Positions 1 to 8,914 of a stretch of 25,561 nt of DNA are shown in pieces. The notes beneath the pieces were generated by a model, which ran no database searches, was not told where the DNA came from, and saw nothing but the letters and a program-made list of their open reading frames with translations. Position numbers and translations under genes: made by a program. Source of the stretch: Bacteroidales bacterium (GTDB lineage Bacteria > Bacteroidota > Bacteroidia > Bacteroidales > UBA932); contig JAFZLQ010000052.1 of the NCBI GenBank assembly GCA_017551425.1, positions 1-25,561 on the forward strand, given 5' to 3'. The first letter of the stretch is position 1, and each line of letters opens with the position of its first letter.

Positions 1-1130
1 GTAACAGCCAGCAGCCACCATTTCTCCTTGCCCTTCCAGTACATGAGTCCGAAGATGAACAGGAATATGGTGACGGCGCCCATGTACATGGGACCGGCGG
101 TAAACGGCTGCGGCCCCCAATAGACGGGCATGTGCTTGCGCATGCGGGAGATGTTGGGCTGACCGGCCCTGCGCAGCAGCTGCACGGTCTCTGAATTCTC
201 GGCCAGCGGACCTGAGGACGACCCTCCGTTGTAATTGGGAATGAGCATGTTGGGCAGCTCCTCCCAGCCGTAAGACCATGCGGTGGCGTAGCCTATGTCG
301 AGGCCCTTGGAGCCCTCGCCCGAGCTGGAACCGCCGCGCATGGAATACGGGGCATACTCCATGGTCGGCAGGAGTTTGGACGAGTTGGTTGCTATGCCCG
401 TGAGCCCGAGCGCCAGAAGCAGCACGGAGGCTATCCAGAAGTACTTCTGCCGCATCTTGCGCACAAGCATCCAGATGAACAGGACAAGCGCGTAAACCAG
501 TATGAGGATTGCCAGATAGTACGATATCTGCGGGTGGTTGGCCTTGACCTGGAAAGACACGGCTATGCCGAACAGGGCCGAGCCGAGTGCGATGTACGCC
601 ATCCTGCGGCGTCCCGGAAGCCCCTCCTGCAAGGCCTTGCGGTAAGTGAATACCAGCGACGCGAGCACCCACGGCAGGAAAGCTATAGCCTGCATCTTGG
701 TGTTGTGGCCCACCTGCATTATCTGCATGTTGTACGAGCAGAACGTCACGGCCACGGCGCCGCCGGCGGCCACCAGGGGATGAATCCCGAAGGCCAGCAT
801 AAGCAGGAATGCGCCTATGAGCGATATGAAAAGGTATCCGGCGGGACGGGGAACCGCAAGCAGCAGGTCATACAGGGGCTGGGTAAAATCCCCCCTGGTG
901 GAACTCTGTATGGCTGCTGTGGGCATTCCGCCGAACATGGAACCCGTCCAGAGGGCGGGATCGTCGGGATGCGCCTTGTCCCAGACGACTTTCTCGCGGG
1001 ACATTCCCACCCAGCCGGAAATGTCCGACTGGTTCACTATCTTTCCGCCCAGGACTTCCGGCGCAAAAGCGTACGAGAGCAGCAGGAAGCCCAGGAGTAT
1101 TCCGAGTACGAGGAGTATATTCTTCTTCAT
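1..1130 (-). CDS. YfhO-like polytopic membrane protein (partial, C-terminus off the left edge)
   Basis: The minus-strand frame is open from ATG at 1130 to the window edge, about 376 residues, with no stop. It begins MKKNILLVLGILLGFLLLS, a first membrane segment or signal anchor. An extracytoplasmic stretch follows (NQSDISGW, WDKAHPDDPALWTGSMFGG), then several hydrophobic segments, for example around residues 110-150 and 170-235. This pattern matches the large YfhO-family (GT-C-like) membrane proteins that are common in Bacteroidota. In Bacillus, YfhO is linked to glycosylation of cell-wall polymers; the substrate of the Bacteroidota versions is not known to me. It starts 6 nt after the stop of the CpXC gene and probably ends the mutS-glycosyltransferase transcript. 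The family call rests on topology and local motifs, and the missing C-terminus limits it. Confidence 0.7.
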   Translation of the reverse strand, partial: MKKNILLVLGILLGFLLLSYAFAPEVLGGKIVNQSDISGWVGMSREKVVWDKAHPDDPALWTGSMFGGMPTAAIQSSTRGDFTQPLYDLLLAVPRPAGYLFISLIGAFLLMLAFGIHPLVAAGGAVAVTFCSYNMQIMQVGHNTKMQAIAFLPWVLASLVFTYRKALQEGLPGRRRMAYIALGSALFGIAVSFQVKANHPQISYYLAILILVYALVLFIWMLVRKMRQKYFWIASVLLLALGLTGIATNSSKLLPTMEYAPYSMRGGSSSGEGSKGLDIGYATAWSYGWEELPNMLIPNYNGGSSSGPLAENSETVQLLRRAGQPNISRMRKHMPVYWGPQPFTAGPMYMGAVTIFLFIFGLMYWKGKEKWWLLAV

Positions 1131-1136
1131 AACTGT

Positions 1137-1721
1137 CTATTTGACAAACTGTTCCACCCATTCGGCATCGACCCTCGCAAGCCCCTGCAGGCTCTCCTGC
1201 AAATCCGGGTTGCGGCCGATAATGGCGCGGCAGTCTTCATATACGTTGAACCCCACCGCCAGCATCTGCATCTGGCCGGCTTCGGGATAGGCAAAGATGA
1301 TCTCGTTGTCGGCGCCCTCGGTGCGCACGAACTTGAGGGCCACGTCCTTTCCGAGCTCGGAACGGGTGACGAACTTGCAGAACTCCATCGCCGCATCGTC
1401 CAGGCCAGCGTCGAAAATCTTCACTTTTTCTATCAGCGAGCCCACGTCGCCCACCAGCCTGGCGCAGCCGCCCTCGAGCCCCTCTACGCTTATCATCCGG
1501 TCCGACAGGCACAGCAGGCAGGCGGAATCCCGGTAAACCACCGGAGTCTGTATAAGTTCCCTGCAGCCGCATTTTGGGCATTCGCGCACGAACAGCTCGC
1601 CCGTGAGCACGCACTCCTTGAGCGCCGGATTGGACACTGCGTCGATATAGCTGTAAACCGGAGACTGGTAGGTCGCCCCGCATCGGGAGCAACGAAAAGA
1701 TACGGAAGAAACGCTGCTCAT
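1137..1721 (-). CDS. CpXC domain protein (zinc-ribbon-like)
   Basis: A 194-residue protein with no signal peptide, so presumably cytoplasmic. The N-terminus carries two cysteine knuckles, C11-x2-C14 (FRCSRCG) and C48-x2-C51-G-C53 (ECPKCGC), separated by a segment ending in LTGELFV. This is the usual form of the CpXC domain, which probably binds one zinc ion. The C-terminal 100 or so residues look alpha/beta with no motif I recognise. The domain is known only by sequence and has no established biochemical function. The ATG overlaps the stop of the upstream glycosyltransferase in an ATGA (1718-1721), so translation is probably coupled, and YfhO follows 6 nt later. A role in regulating or assisting the two envelope-type neighbours is inference from position only. 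Confidence 0.72.
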   Translation of the reverse strand: MSSVSSVSFRCSRCGATYQSPVYSYIDAVSNPALKECVLTGELFVRECPKCGCRELIQTPVVYRDSACLLCLSDRMISVEGLEGGCARLVGDVGSLIEKVKIFDAGLDDAAMEFCKFVTRSELGKDVALKFVRTEGADNEIIFAYPEAGQMQMLAVGFNVYEDCRAIIGRNPDLQESLQGLARVDAEWVEQFVK

Positions 1722-2998
1722 AGTATTTTTGTCAGACGGCGGGTGATGGCAAGGCGGGAGTAGTCTTCTATGCTGCCCTCGCAGGGGCCGTCGTCCCCGG
1801 AGAGATGGCGTTCCCAGCAGCTCTCGATATAGTTGCGTACGGGCTCCTCACGGTCCCAGTCGTACATGACACCGGCGCCGGTTTCCTTGAGCAGGCGCGC
1901 CGCGGCCCCGTTCTCCTGGCCGATTCCGAGCACCGGCCTGCGGGCCGCAAGATACTCGAAGATCTTTCCCGGAAGGGCCTTGGCGTATTCGGGTTCCTGA
2001 CGCAGCGGGAGGATGAGTACGTTGGCACTGCGCTGCTCCTCAACCGTCTTGAAATGAGGCAGATAGCCGAGGTCGTCAACATTGTCCGTCAGCCCGCGAA
2101 CGCGCAGGGCCTCGAAAATTTCCGCATCGGTCTTGCCGGCGAGCCGTATGCGCAGCTGCTGCTTGAAAGCCCGGTCTGCGGCGCATTTTCCGGCCAGCAC
2201 GTCCCACAGCTTCAGGGGATTGCCGTCGGAGGCGAACAGGCCCGTATGGACTATGGTGAATCGCCCGGGGGGAAGGGCCGGAGCGGTGCGGTTGAAGTCT
2301 TCCTCGTCGTAGCCGTTGGTCAGCAGGACCACCGGGGTGGAAGTGCGCTTCTGGAAATCGTCACGCACGGGGGCGGAGACGGCGATTACGGTATCCGCCT
2401 GGTCTAGCACGGCCTGCTCCATGCGCCTGTGGCGGGCGGCCGTCCAGGGGAAGAGGCCCATGTGCTTGAAGTAATGCATCTCCGTCCACGGGTCGCGGAA
2501 ATCGGCTATCCAGCGGACTCCGGTGCGGCGTTTCAGGCCCTGGCCGATGAGGTGCATCGACTGGGGCGGGCCGGTGGTGACTACGGCATCGACCGGATTG
2601 TCTTTCAGGTACCTGGTGAGGAAATGCACCGACGGAGCCACCCAGCCCACACGCGGGTCGGGGACGAAAAGGTTGCCCCTGAGGACCACCGCCAGCTTCT
2701 GGGCGAAGGTCTTTTTCTGGCCGTTAAGCTGGTTGACGCCGGCTCCCTTGTCGGACGCCTTGAAGAACTTGCGGTACAGGGCGTACGGCTCCGCGATGGG
2801 GCGTTTTATCACCTCCACATCGGGGGAAATGTCCGTCAGGAGACTCTCGTCGTGGGCAAGCTGCTCCGGATTGGACGGAGTGTAAACTATGCAGTGCCAG
2901 CCCATCCGGGACAGGTATTTGGTAAACTTGACCCAGCGCTGCACCCCGCTGCCTCCGGTCGGGGGCCAATAGTAACTGATAACCAGCAGTCGTTTCAT
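1718..2998 (-). CDS. glycosyltransferase family 4 protein
   Basis: A 426-residue GT-B fold glycosyltransferase that should move a sugar from a nucleotide-sugar donor to an acceptor at the cytoplasmic face of the membrane. The N-terminal acceptor domain opens with MKRLLVISYYWPPTGGSGVQ, the glycine-rich start typical of GT4 enzymes. The hinge region contains WIADFRDPW, then VIAVSAPVRDDF and LLTNGYDEEDF. The C-terminal donor domain has FTIVHTGLF and the nucleotide-sugar contact region LPGKIFEYLAARRPVLGIG. Length is normal for the family. Donor and acceptor cannot be told from sequence. It starts 4 nt after the mutS stop and overlaps the CpXC gene by 4 nt, so it is probably co-transcribed with both. 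It could make part of a surface glycan, but no polysaccharide locus is visible around it. Confidence 0.88.
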   Translation of the reverse strand: MKRLLVISYYWPPTGGSGVQRWVKFTKYLSRMGWHCIVYTPSNPEQLAHDESLLTDISPDVEVIKRPIAEPYALYRKFFKASDKGAGVNQLNGQKKTFAQKLAVVLRGNLFVPDPRVGWVAPSVHFLTRYLKDNPVDAVVTTGPPQSMHLIGQGLKRRTGVRWIADFRDPWTEMHYFKHMGLFPWTAARHRRMEQAVLDQADTVIAVSAPVRDDFQKRTSTPVVLLTNGYDEEDFNRTAPALPPGRFTIVHTGLFASDGNPLKLWDVLAGKCAADRAFKQQLRIRLAGKTDAEIFEALRVRGLTDNVDDLGYLPHFKTVEEQRSANVLILPLRQEPEYAKALPGKIFEYLAARRPVLGIGQENGAAARLLKETGAGVMYDWDREEPVRNYIESCWERHLSGDDGPCEGSIEDYSRLAITRRLTKIL

Positions 2999-3002
2999 AT
3001 CG

Positions 3003-5609
3003 TCAGTCTTTGGCGCCCACCTCTTCCTTGAGCTTGCGCAGAAGGTCGAAGGCGCGCAGGGGGGTCATGTTGTCCAGGTCTGCGGCGAGGAGCTGTTCGC
3101 GCAGGGAGCTGAGGGTGGGGTCGTCGAGGGCGAAGAAGGAAAGCTGCACGCTGCCGTCCGCGGCCGTGTCTTTGGAGATGGCCTCGGCGTTCTTCTCGCG
3201 GCGCTCCAGCTCGCGCAGGGTGCGCTCGGCGGCCTGTATGACTTCCTGGGGCATGCCGGCCATGCGGGCGACGTGGATACCGAAGCTGTGGGCCACGCCG
3301 CCGCGTTCGAGCTTGCGGAGGAAAATCACGTCGTGCCCCTCCTCCTTAACGGCTATATGCCAGTTGTGAACGCGGGGGAAACGGGCCTCGAGGTCGTTCA
3401 GCTCGTGGTAATGTGTGGCGAACAGGGTCTTTGCGCCGTGCCCCTTCTCGTGCACGTACTCCACCAGGGCGCTGGCTATGGACATGCCGTCGTAGGTCGA
3501 GGTGCCGCGGCCTATCTCGTCCATCAGCACTAGCGAACGCTCGGACAGGTTGTGCATGATCATGGACGTCTCCAGCATCTCCACCATGAAGGTGGATTCG
3601 CCGCGTGAGATGTTGTCCGTTGCGCCCACGCGGGTGAATATCTTGTCGAACACGCCTATCCGGGCCTGGGCCGCGGGCACGAAGGATCCTGTCTGGGCCA
3701 TCAGCACTATGAGTGCGGTCTGGCGGAGCAGGGCGGACTTTCCGGCCATGTTGGGACCGGTGAGTATCATTATCTGCTCGCGCTTGCTGTCCATCGCGAC
3801 GTCGTTGGGAACGTACTGCTCGCCGGGACGCATCATGGTTTCTATGACAGGGTGACGGCCGGCCTTGATTTCGAACGAAAGGCTCTTGTCGAGCACGGGA
3901 CGGCAGTAGTTCCGCTCGATTGCCTGAAGGGCGAATCCCTGCAGCACGTCGAGCTGCGAGACCACCGCGCAATCGGACTGTATATCCTTTATCTTCTTGC
4001 GTATATCCTCCACCAGGGCTGCGTACAGGGCCGATTCGAGTTCGTAAATGGAACCCTCGGCGTCCAGTATCTTGCGCTCGTATTCCTTGAGCTCCTCGGT
4101 AACGTAGCGCTCGCCGGACACCAGCGTCTGCTTGCGGACCCACTCCGGCGGCACCTGGTCCCGGTAGCTGTTGCGCACCTCTATATAATAGCCGAAGACG
4201 TTGTTGTAACCTATCTTGAGGGAGCTGATGCCGGTGCGCTCGATCTCCCGGCGCTGCATCTCCGCGAGGTAGCCCTTGCCGCCGGAAGACAGCTCCCGGA
4301 GCTCGTCCAGCTCCTTGCTGAATCCGGACGCTATCACCTCGCCCTTGCCAATCTGGGCGGCGGGATTGGGAGCCATCGTGCGCTCGATCCGGGCCAGCAG
4401 GGGGTCCGTATCCCTGAGGCCCTTTGCGAGCCGGTCCAGGGCGGCGATGCCCGTATCGGAGCACATGCTGCGGATGGGCGTCATCTGACGCAGCGAGCGC
4501 GCCAGCTGCATGACCTCCCTGGGGTTGATCTTGCCCGTGGCGGCGCGTGCCGTGATGCGGTCGAGGTCGCCCACCTCGGATATGCGGGAGCGCATTTCCT
4601 GCAGGGCCTCGTCGTTGTCGAAGAAGAACTGCACCACGTCGTAGCGGGCGTTCAGGGCGGAAATGTCGATTATGGGGAGGGACAGCCACTCGCGCAGCAG
4701 GCGGCTTCCCATGGGGGACGAGCAGCGGTCGAGCACATCCACCAGGCTGGTGCCTTCGCGCCCGGCGTTGCTGCCGAAAATCTCCAGGTTGCGGATGGTG
4801 AAACGGTCCATCCACACAAAGCTGCCTTCGTCTATGCGTCCTATGGAACAGATGTTCCTGAGTCCCGTGTGATGAGTCTGTTCGAGGTAGAACACCAGCG
4901 CTCCGGCAGAACAAACGGCCAGAGGATAGCGGTCGACGGCAAAGCCCTTGAGGGAACTCACGCCAAGCTGGGAGCAGAGTTTCTCGGTTGCGGCCTCCGC
5001 CACGAACGCCCACTCGTCGAGGGCGGTAACGTAGAACTCGGGGTATTTCTCCCGCACTGCCCGCCATACGTCCCGCTGCACCACAAGCTCCTTCGGATTG
5101 AAGGAATACAGGAGGGTGGAGATGTATTCGGGACTCCCCTGCGCCACCCGGAAAGTGCCGGTAGAGACGTCAAGGAACGCAGCGCCGCACTCGGGGCCGT
5201 CCCAGGTGAGGCCGGCGAGCCAGTTGTGTTCCTTGCCCTCGAGCATGGTCTCGCCAAAGGCAATGCCGGGGGTGAGGATTTCCGTCACTCCCCTCTTTAC
5301 CAGCTTGTTGCGTACGAGCTTGGGGTCTTCAAGCTGGTCGCAGACGGCCACCTTGTACCCCGCCCGCACGAGCTTGGGCAGATAGGTGTCTATTGCGTGA
5401 TGGGGGAAGCCCGCCATGGGGGTGTCGCCCTTGTCTCCGTTGGAGCGGCGGGTGAGGACAATGCCCAGAACCTTGCTCAGGGTGACGGCGTCGTCGGAGT
5501 AGCACTCGTAGAAATCGCCCACGCGATACAGTAGCAGCGCTTCCGGGTGCTGTGCCTTTACCGCGAAATACTGCCGGAGCATCGGGGTATCTTCCTGGGA
5601 TTTTGCCAT
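3003..5609 (-). CDS. mutS: DNA mismatch repair protein MutS
   Basis: An 868-residue MutS that recognises mismatches and small loops and starts methyl-independent mismatch repair with MutL. Domain I has the mismatch-wedge motif GDFYE (F33, E35). Connector and lever/clamp domains follow. The ATPase domain has Walker A TGPNMAGKSALL near residue 615, the MutS signature GESTFMVEM, Walker B LVLMDEIGRGTSTYDG near residue 695, and the dimer/HTH segment GVAHSFGIHVARMAGMPQEV. The reading frame is open back to a TTG at 5627, but the ATG at 5609 gives MAKSQEDTPMLRQYF, the usual MutS N-terminus, and a -7-like element lies between the two, so I chose the ATG. The NSS symporter stops 27 nt upstream. The gene is intact and all key residues are present. 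Confidence 0.97.
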   Translation of the reverse strand: MAKSQEDTPMLRQYFAVKAQHPEALLLYRVGDFYECYSDDAVTLSKVLGIVLTRRSNGDKGDTPMAGFPHHAIDTYLPKLVRAGYKVAVCDQLEDPKLVRNKLVKRGVTEILTPGIAFGETMLEGKEHNWLAGLTWDGPECGAAFLDVSTGTFRVAQGSPEYISTLLYSFNPKELVVQRDVWRAVREKYPEFYVTALDEWAFVAEAATEKLCSQLGVSSLKGFAVDRYPLAVCSAGALVFYLEQTHHTGLRNICSIGRIDEGSFVWMDRFTIRNLEIFGSNAGREGTSLVDVLDRCSSPMGSRLLREWLSLPIIDISALNARYDVVQFFFDNDEALQEMRSRISEVGDLDRITARAATGKINPREVMQLARSLRQMTPIRSMCSDTGIAALDRLAKGLRDTDPLLARIERTMAPNPAAQIGKGEVIASGFSKELDELRELSSGGKGYLAEMQRREIERTGISSLKIGYNNVFGYYIEVRNSYRDQVPPEWVRKQTLVSGERYVTEELKEYERKILDAEGSIYELESALYAALVEDIRKKIKDIQSDCAVVSQLDVLQGFALQAIERNYCRPVLDKSLSFEIKAGRHPVIETMMRPGEQYVPNDVAMDSKREQIMILTGPNMAGKSALLRQTALIVLMAQTGSFVPAAQARIGVFDKIFTRVGATDNISRGESTFMVEMLETSMIMHNLSERSLVLMDEIGRGTSTYDGMSIASALVEYVHEKGHGAKTLFATHYHELNDLEARFPRVHNWHIAVKEEGHDVIFLRKLERGGVAHSFGIHVARMAGMPQEVIQAAERTLRELERREKNAEAISKDTAADGSVQLSFFALDDPTLSSLREQLLAADLDNMTPLRAFDLLRKLKEEVGAKD

Positions 5610-5615
5610 ATCATG

Positions 5616-5623
5616 CGAATATA
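5616..5623 (-). promoter_or_regulatory. weak candidate -7 element for mutS
   Basis: On the minus strand TATATTCG matches the Bacteroidota -7 consensus TAnnTTTG at all but one fixed base, just ahead of the mutS ATG. The upstream element is poor (CTG with a 19-base spacer). If used, transcription would start almost at the ATG and give mutS a promoter independent of the symporter gene. Confidence 0.25.
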
Positions 5624-5636
5624 GCAATTTTTTTCG

Positions 5637-7007
5637 TTACCCCAGAAGGTTGCTCACGAAGATGACGATAATGACCGGAGGGATGATCCAGCGGATTACG
5701 AAATAGAGAAACCTGAAGAGGCCCTGCCTGAGGGTGACGCTGCCGCCGCTGGTGAGCTCGTCGTAAACGTCGCTTTTCTTCATGCGCCAGCCCACGAAGA
5801 GCACGAAGGCAAGGGCGCCCAGCGTCATGAGTATGTTGGAGCACACGTAGTCGCAGAGCTCGAATGCGGTAAGGCCGAACAGCTTTACGTCCTTTAAGGC
5901 GCCGAAAGACAGGGCGCAGACGCCTCCGACGGTGATTCCGAGCACCAGGAACAGCATCACCGCCTGCCAGCGCTTGAGCCCGAACTGCTCCACCGCGTGC
6001 TCCACGCTCACGTCGAACATGGAAATGGAGGAGGTAAGGGCGGCGGCGAGGATGGCCAGGAAGAACACTATGGTGATGATGTAGCTGAGGACCGGAGCCT
6101 CCAGGCCCATCTTTGAGAAGATGTAAGGGAGGGTCTCATAAACCAGCGCGGGGCCCGCACCGGGCTCGATTCCGGCGGCAAATACGGCCGGCATGATTGC
6201 AAAGCCGCTGATGAGGGCGAAGCCTGTGTCCGATATGGAGGTCCAGAAGCCGGAATATACTATGTTGTCGCTCTTGCGCATGAAGGACGAATAGATCAGC
6301 ACGGTGCCCACGCCGAGCGACATGGAATAGAAAGCCTGGCCCAGGGCCGCGGCCCAGCCGCTTGCGTCCAGTTTGCTGAAATCGGGCTTCACGAGATACC
6401 TGACGCCCTCGCCGCTGCCGGGAAGCGACACCGAGTACACCACGATGGCGAGCATGAGGAAGAACAGCAGGGGTGTGGTTATCTTGGTGAACTTCTCGAT
6501 GCCCTTCTTGATGCCGCCGAACACAATCAGCGCGGTGGCGACGAAGAAGGCTATCATCATGGAAAGGGACTCCAGAGAAGACGACGCCATGCGCGAGAAG
6601 ACGCCGGTGGCGGCCTCGGGGTTTCCGTGCCCCAGACGGCCGGTTACGGCGCGGATGAGGAAGTCGAGAGACCAACCTCCGACCACGCAGTAATAGGAAA
6701 TGACTATGAAGCTGGTGAATACGCAGACGGCTCCGACCCCTTTCCAGAGAGCTGCGCCGGGCGCAAGCTTGCCGAAGGCGCCGAACACCCCGCTGCGGGC
6801 GCGGCGGCCGATGAGAGCCTCGCAGATGAAGCAAGGGAGGGCTATGCAAAGGCCGCAGATTATGTATGCGACGATGAACGCGCCGCCGCCATGCTCTCCC
6901 ACCATGAAGGGGAAGCGCCAGATATTGCCGAGCCCGATCGCCGAGCCCGCCATGGCAAGGATGAAGGTGAGTGAACTGCCGAAATTCTCTCGTTTTGAGG
7001 GAGCCAT
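5637..7007 (-). CDS. sodium-dependent transporter, NSS (SLC6/LeuT) family
   Basis: A 456-residue inner-membrane symporter that should couple Na+ entry to uptake of an amino acid or related amine. The TM1 signature GSAIGLGNIWRFPF lies at residues 21-34. N28 and R31 match the LeuT Na+-site asparagine and extracellular-gate arginine. The second segment has GEHGGGAFIVAY, and about eleven hydrophobic segments follow to FVSNLLG at the end. The length is close to the 11-TM bacterial members such as MhsT rather than longer eukaryotic members. Substrate cannot be assigned; hydrophobic amino acids are the usual bacterial ones. It is the first gene of the minus-strand run, has its own promoter candidate in the divergent spacer, and is followed by mutS 27 nt later. 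The link with mutS is probably only positional. Confidence 0.93.
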   Translation of the reverse strand: MAPSKRENFGSSLTFILAMAGSAIGLGNIWRFPFMVGEHGGGAFIVAYIICGLCIALPCFICEALIGRRARSGVFGAFGKLAPGAALWKGVGAVCVFTSFIVISYYCVVGGWSLDFLIRAVTGRLGHGNPEAATGVFSRMASSSLESLSMMIAFFVATALIVFGGIKKGIEKFTKITTPLLFFLMLAIVVYSVSLPGSGEGVRYLVKPDFSKLDASGWAAALGQAFYSMSLGVGTVLIYSSFMRKSDNIVYSGFWTSISDTGFALISGFAIMPAVFAAGIEPGAGPALVYETLPYIFSKMGLEAPVLSYIITIVFFLAILAAALTSSISMFDVSVEHAVEQFGLKRWQAVMLFLVLGITVGGVCALSFGALKDVKLFGLTAFELCDYVCSNILMTLGALAFVLFVGWRMKKSDVYDELTSGGSVTLRQGLFRFLYFVIRWIIPPVIIVIFVSNLLG

Positions 7008-7033
7008 TTACTACTAACTAACCAATATGGCTC

Positions 7034-7064
7034 CAAATATCGGAAAAAAAACGAAAACGAACAA
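7034..7064 (-). promoter_or_regulatory. promoter candidate for the NSS symporter (and mutS run)
   Basis: On the minus strand TTG (7062-7064), a 20-base spacer and GATATTTG (7034-7041) match the Bacteroidota -33/-7 pattern (TTG, 19-21 bases, TAnnTTTG) with one mismatch in the -7 element. It lies 27 nt upstream of the symporter ATG. Confidence 0.55.
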
Positions 7065-7071
7065 TTTTCAT

Positions 7072-7079
7072 TATATTTG
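7072..7079 (+). promoter_or_regulatory. -7 element for the lipoprotein-thyA-folA operon
   Basis: TATATTTG is a perfect match to TAnnTTTG, only 6 nt before the ATG at 7086. No TTG is present at the expected -33 position. With the usual short distance from -7 element to start point, the transcript would begin at or very near the ATG and be leaderless or almost so. The surrounding 12-mer TTATATTTGTAA is repeated in inverse orientation upstream of ychF. Confidence 0.45.
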
Positions 7080-7085
7080 TAATCT

Positions 7086-8120
7086 ATGAAATGGTATTCC
7101 ATACTTGCCTTTTTGCCTGTCCTGGCGCTGGTTTCCTGCCTCAACGGCCGGCAAGGCCGTGGCGGCGGATCAGACAGCGGAGAGGCCATGCAGGCCGACG
7201 CCGATGCCGCCGTGGCTTCGGCCACGCACGCATTTCCCACGATGAGCCTTCCACTCGTTTACGGGGACGACCCCACCGCGGCGCGCGAATACACCCTCGA
7301 GCACTACTGGGACGCATTCTTCTCGCAGGGCGGCCCCACCACGGACAAAACCATACTCGGCGTTGAAGACGGCGGAGTGGAGCAGGCCCTTGCAAACTAT
7401 ATCGCCATACTCAACGCCGTGAAGGAACTCGCCTCGCCGGATGACACCAAACCCATTTCGCAGGCACGCAAGAGCGTCGGCGCCCTGTTCTCGTCCATAG
7501 AGCGCGCCCAGAAGGCAGACACCGCCTCGTACGTTTTCACCCGCATGACGGAGCTGGTCTCCAAGTACCTCTACGACCCCAACTCCCCCATGCGCGACGA
7601 AGACTTCTACCTCCCGTTCGCAGAGGCCGCGGCCCGCAGCTCCTGCACGCCGGAAGACATGCGCGCCGCATACCGTTACGAGGCCACTCAGTGCGCCACC
7701 AACCCCTACGGATCCGTCGCCCCGGACTTCCGCTACAGCGACGTCAAGGGCCGCAAGGGCTCACTGCACGCCGTCCGGGCGGATTACACCATGCTTTTCT
7801 TCAGCAACCCCGGATGCAACTCCTGCAAGGAAATCATCAACGAGGTCATGTCCCGGGACTACATCGGCAGGTACGTCTCCGAGGGCAAGCTCGCCATCGT
7901 CAACATCTACATAGACGAGGAAATCAGCAAATGGCGTGACTACGTGCCCAATTATCCCAAAAACTGGATCAACGGCTACGACTACACCTTCCAGCTGCGG
8001 GACAGCGGCAAGTACGACATCCGCGCCATCCCCTCGCTGTACCTCCTCGACTCGTCCAAGCGCGTACTCATGAAAGACGCCCCCACGGAGCGCGTCCTCT
8101 CTTTCCTCGACAAGATATGA
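7086..8120 (+). CDS. lipoprotein with C-terminal thioredoxin-like domain (DUF5106-type)
   Basis: A 344-residue secreted lipoprotein. The signal peptide [18 protein letters not shown] ends in a lipobox with the lipidated cysteine at C18, followed by a low-complexity Gly/Ser/Asp linker. The middle region is helical and resembles the DUF5106 domain that precedes thioredoxin folds in Bacteroidota. The C-terminal domain has [12 protein letters not shown] with a CxxC pair (C244, C247) and the cis-proline segment AIPSLYLLD (P316). It therefore probably acts as a thiol-disulfide or thiol-sensing protein on the periplasmic side, but NS between the cysteines is not the WCGPC of classic reductases, so its redox role is uncertain. 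Its stop overlaps the thyA start (8117-8120), so it is translationally coupled to thyA although it works in another compartment. Confidence 0.82.
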   Translation: MKWYSILAFLPVLALVSCLNGRQGRGGGSDSGEAMQADADAAVASATHAFPTMSLPLVYGDDPTAAREYTLEHYWDAFFSQGGPTTDKTILGVEDGGVEQALANYIAILNAVKELASPDDTKPISQARKSVGALFSSIERAQKADTASYVFTRMTELVSKYLYDPNSPMRDEDFYLPFAEAAARSSCTPEDMRAAYRYEATQCATNPYGSVAPDFRYSDVKGRKGSLHAVRADYTMLFFSNPGCNSCKEIINEVMSRDYIGRYVSEGKLAIVNIYIDEEISKWRDYVPNYPKNWINGYDYTFQLRDSGKYDIRAIPSLYLLDSSKRVLMKDAPTERVLSFLDKI

Positions 8121-8911
8121 AACAGTACCTCGACCTGCTCCGCCACATACGTCAGGACGGAGTCATAAAGAAAGACCGCACGGGAGTGGGCACGCAGAGC
8201 GTGTTCGGATACCAGATGCGGTTCAACCTGCAGGAAGGCTTCCCCCTCCTCACCACCAAGAAGGTGCACCTCCGCTCCATCATCCACGAGCTTCTCTGGT
8301 TCATCGCCGGAGACACCAACATAGGCTACCTGCACGACAACAAGGTGACCATCTGGGACGAGTGGGCCGATGAGAACGGCGACCTGGGTCCCGTCTATGG
8401 CCGGCAGTGGCGCAGCTGGCAGGCCCCCGACGGCCGCAGCATAGACCAGCTGCAGCAGGTGATAGACCTTATCAAGAACAACCCCGACTCCCGCCGCATG
8501 CTCGTGTGCGCCTGGAACCCCGCAGACATAGACAAGATGGCCCTTCCGCCCTGTCACTGCCTCTTCCAGTTCTACGTGGCGGAAGGGCGCCTCAGCTGCC
8601 AGCTCTACCAGCGCAGCGCGGACACCTTCCTCGGCGTACCGTTCAACATCGCATCCTACGCCCTCCTCACCATGATGCTCGCCCAGGTCTGCGGCCTTGA
8701 GCCCGGAGACTTCGTGCACACGCTGGGGGACGCCCATATCTACCTCAACCACTTCGACCAGGTGGCCGAACAGCTCAGCCGCGAGCCCCGGGCCCTGCCG
8801 GTCATGAAACTCAACCCGGAGATAAAGTCGCTGTTCGACTTCAAATACGAAGACTTCACCCTCGAGGGCTACGACCCGTGGCCCGCAATAAAGGCCCCCG
8901 TGGCAGTATAG
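8117..8911 (+). CDS. thyA: thymidylate synthase
   Basis: A 264-residue ThyA, exactly the length of the E. coli enzyme. It methylates dUMP to dTMP using methylene-tetrahydrofolate as carbon donor and reductant, leaving dihydrofolate. The catalytic cysteine is C146 in [12 protein letters not shown]. Other conserved blocks are [12 protein letters not shown] (phosphate-loop region), [38 protein letters not shown], the dUMP-contact segment [20 protein letters not shown] and the folate-contact region [12 protein letters not shown]. The start ATG overlaps the preceding stop in ATGA, and folA follows after 3 nt. The pairing with folA makes metabolic sense because ThyA is the main producer of the dihydrofolate that DHFR recycles. 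The gene is intact. Confidence 0.98.
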   Translation: MKQYLDLLRHIRQDGVIKKDRTGVGTQSVFGYQMRFNLQEGFPLLTTKKVHLRSIIHELLWFIAGDTNIGYLHDNKVTIWDEWADENGDLGPVYGRQWRSWQAPDGRSIDQLQQVIDLIKNNPDSRRMLVCAWNPADIDKMALPPCHCLFQFYVAEGRLSCQLYQRSADTFLGVPFNIASYALLTMMLAQVCGLEPGDFVHTLGDAHIYLNHFDQVAEQLSREPRALPVMKLNPEIKSLFDFKYEDFTLEGYDPWPAIKAPVAV

Positions 8912-8914
8912 ACT

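Noticed and set aside
3852..5534. A 560-codon open frame antisense to mutS
   Set aside because: Same antisense effect; the His/Val/Gly/Ala-rich translation matches nothing, and mutS is certain.
5610..5627. TTG 5627 as the mutS start
   Set aside because: It adds LYSHD-type residues not seen in MutS and would take in the -7-like element; the ATG at 5609 fits better.
7008..7085. Small RNA or riboswitch in the divergent spacer
   Set aside because: At 78 nt it is explained by two back-to-back promoters and has no stable stem.
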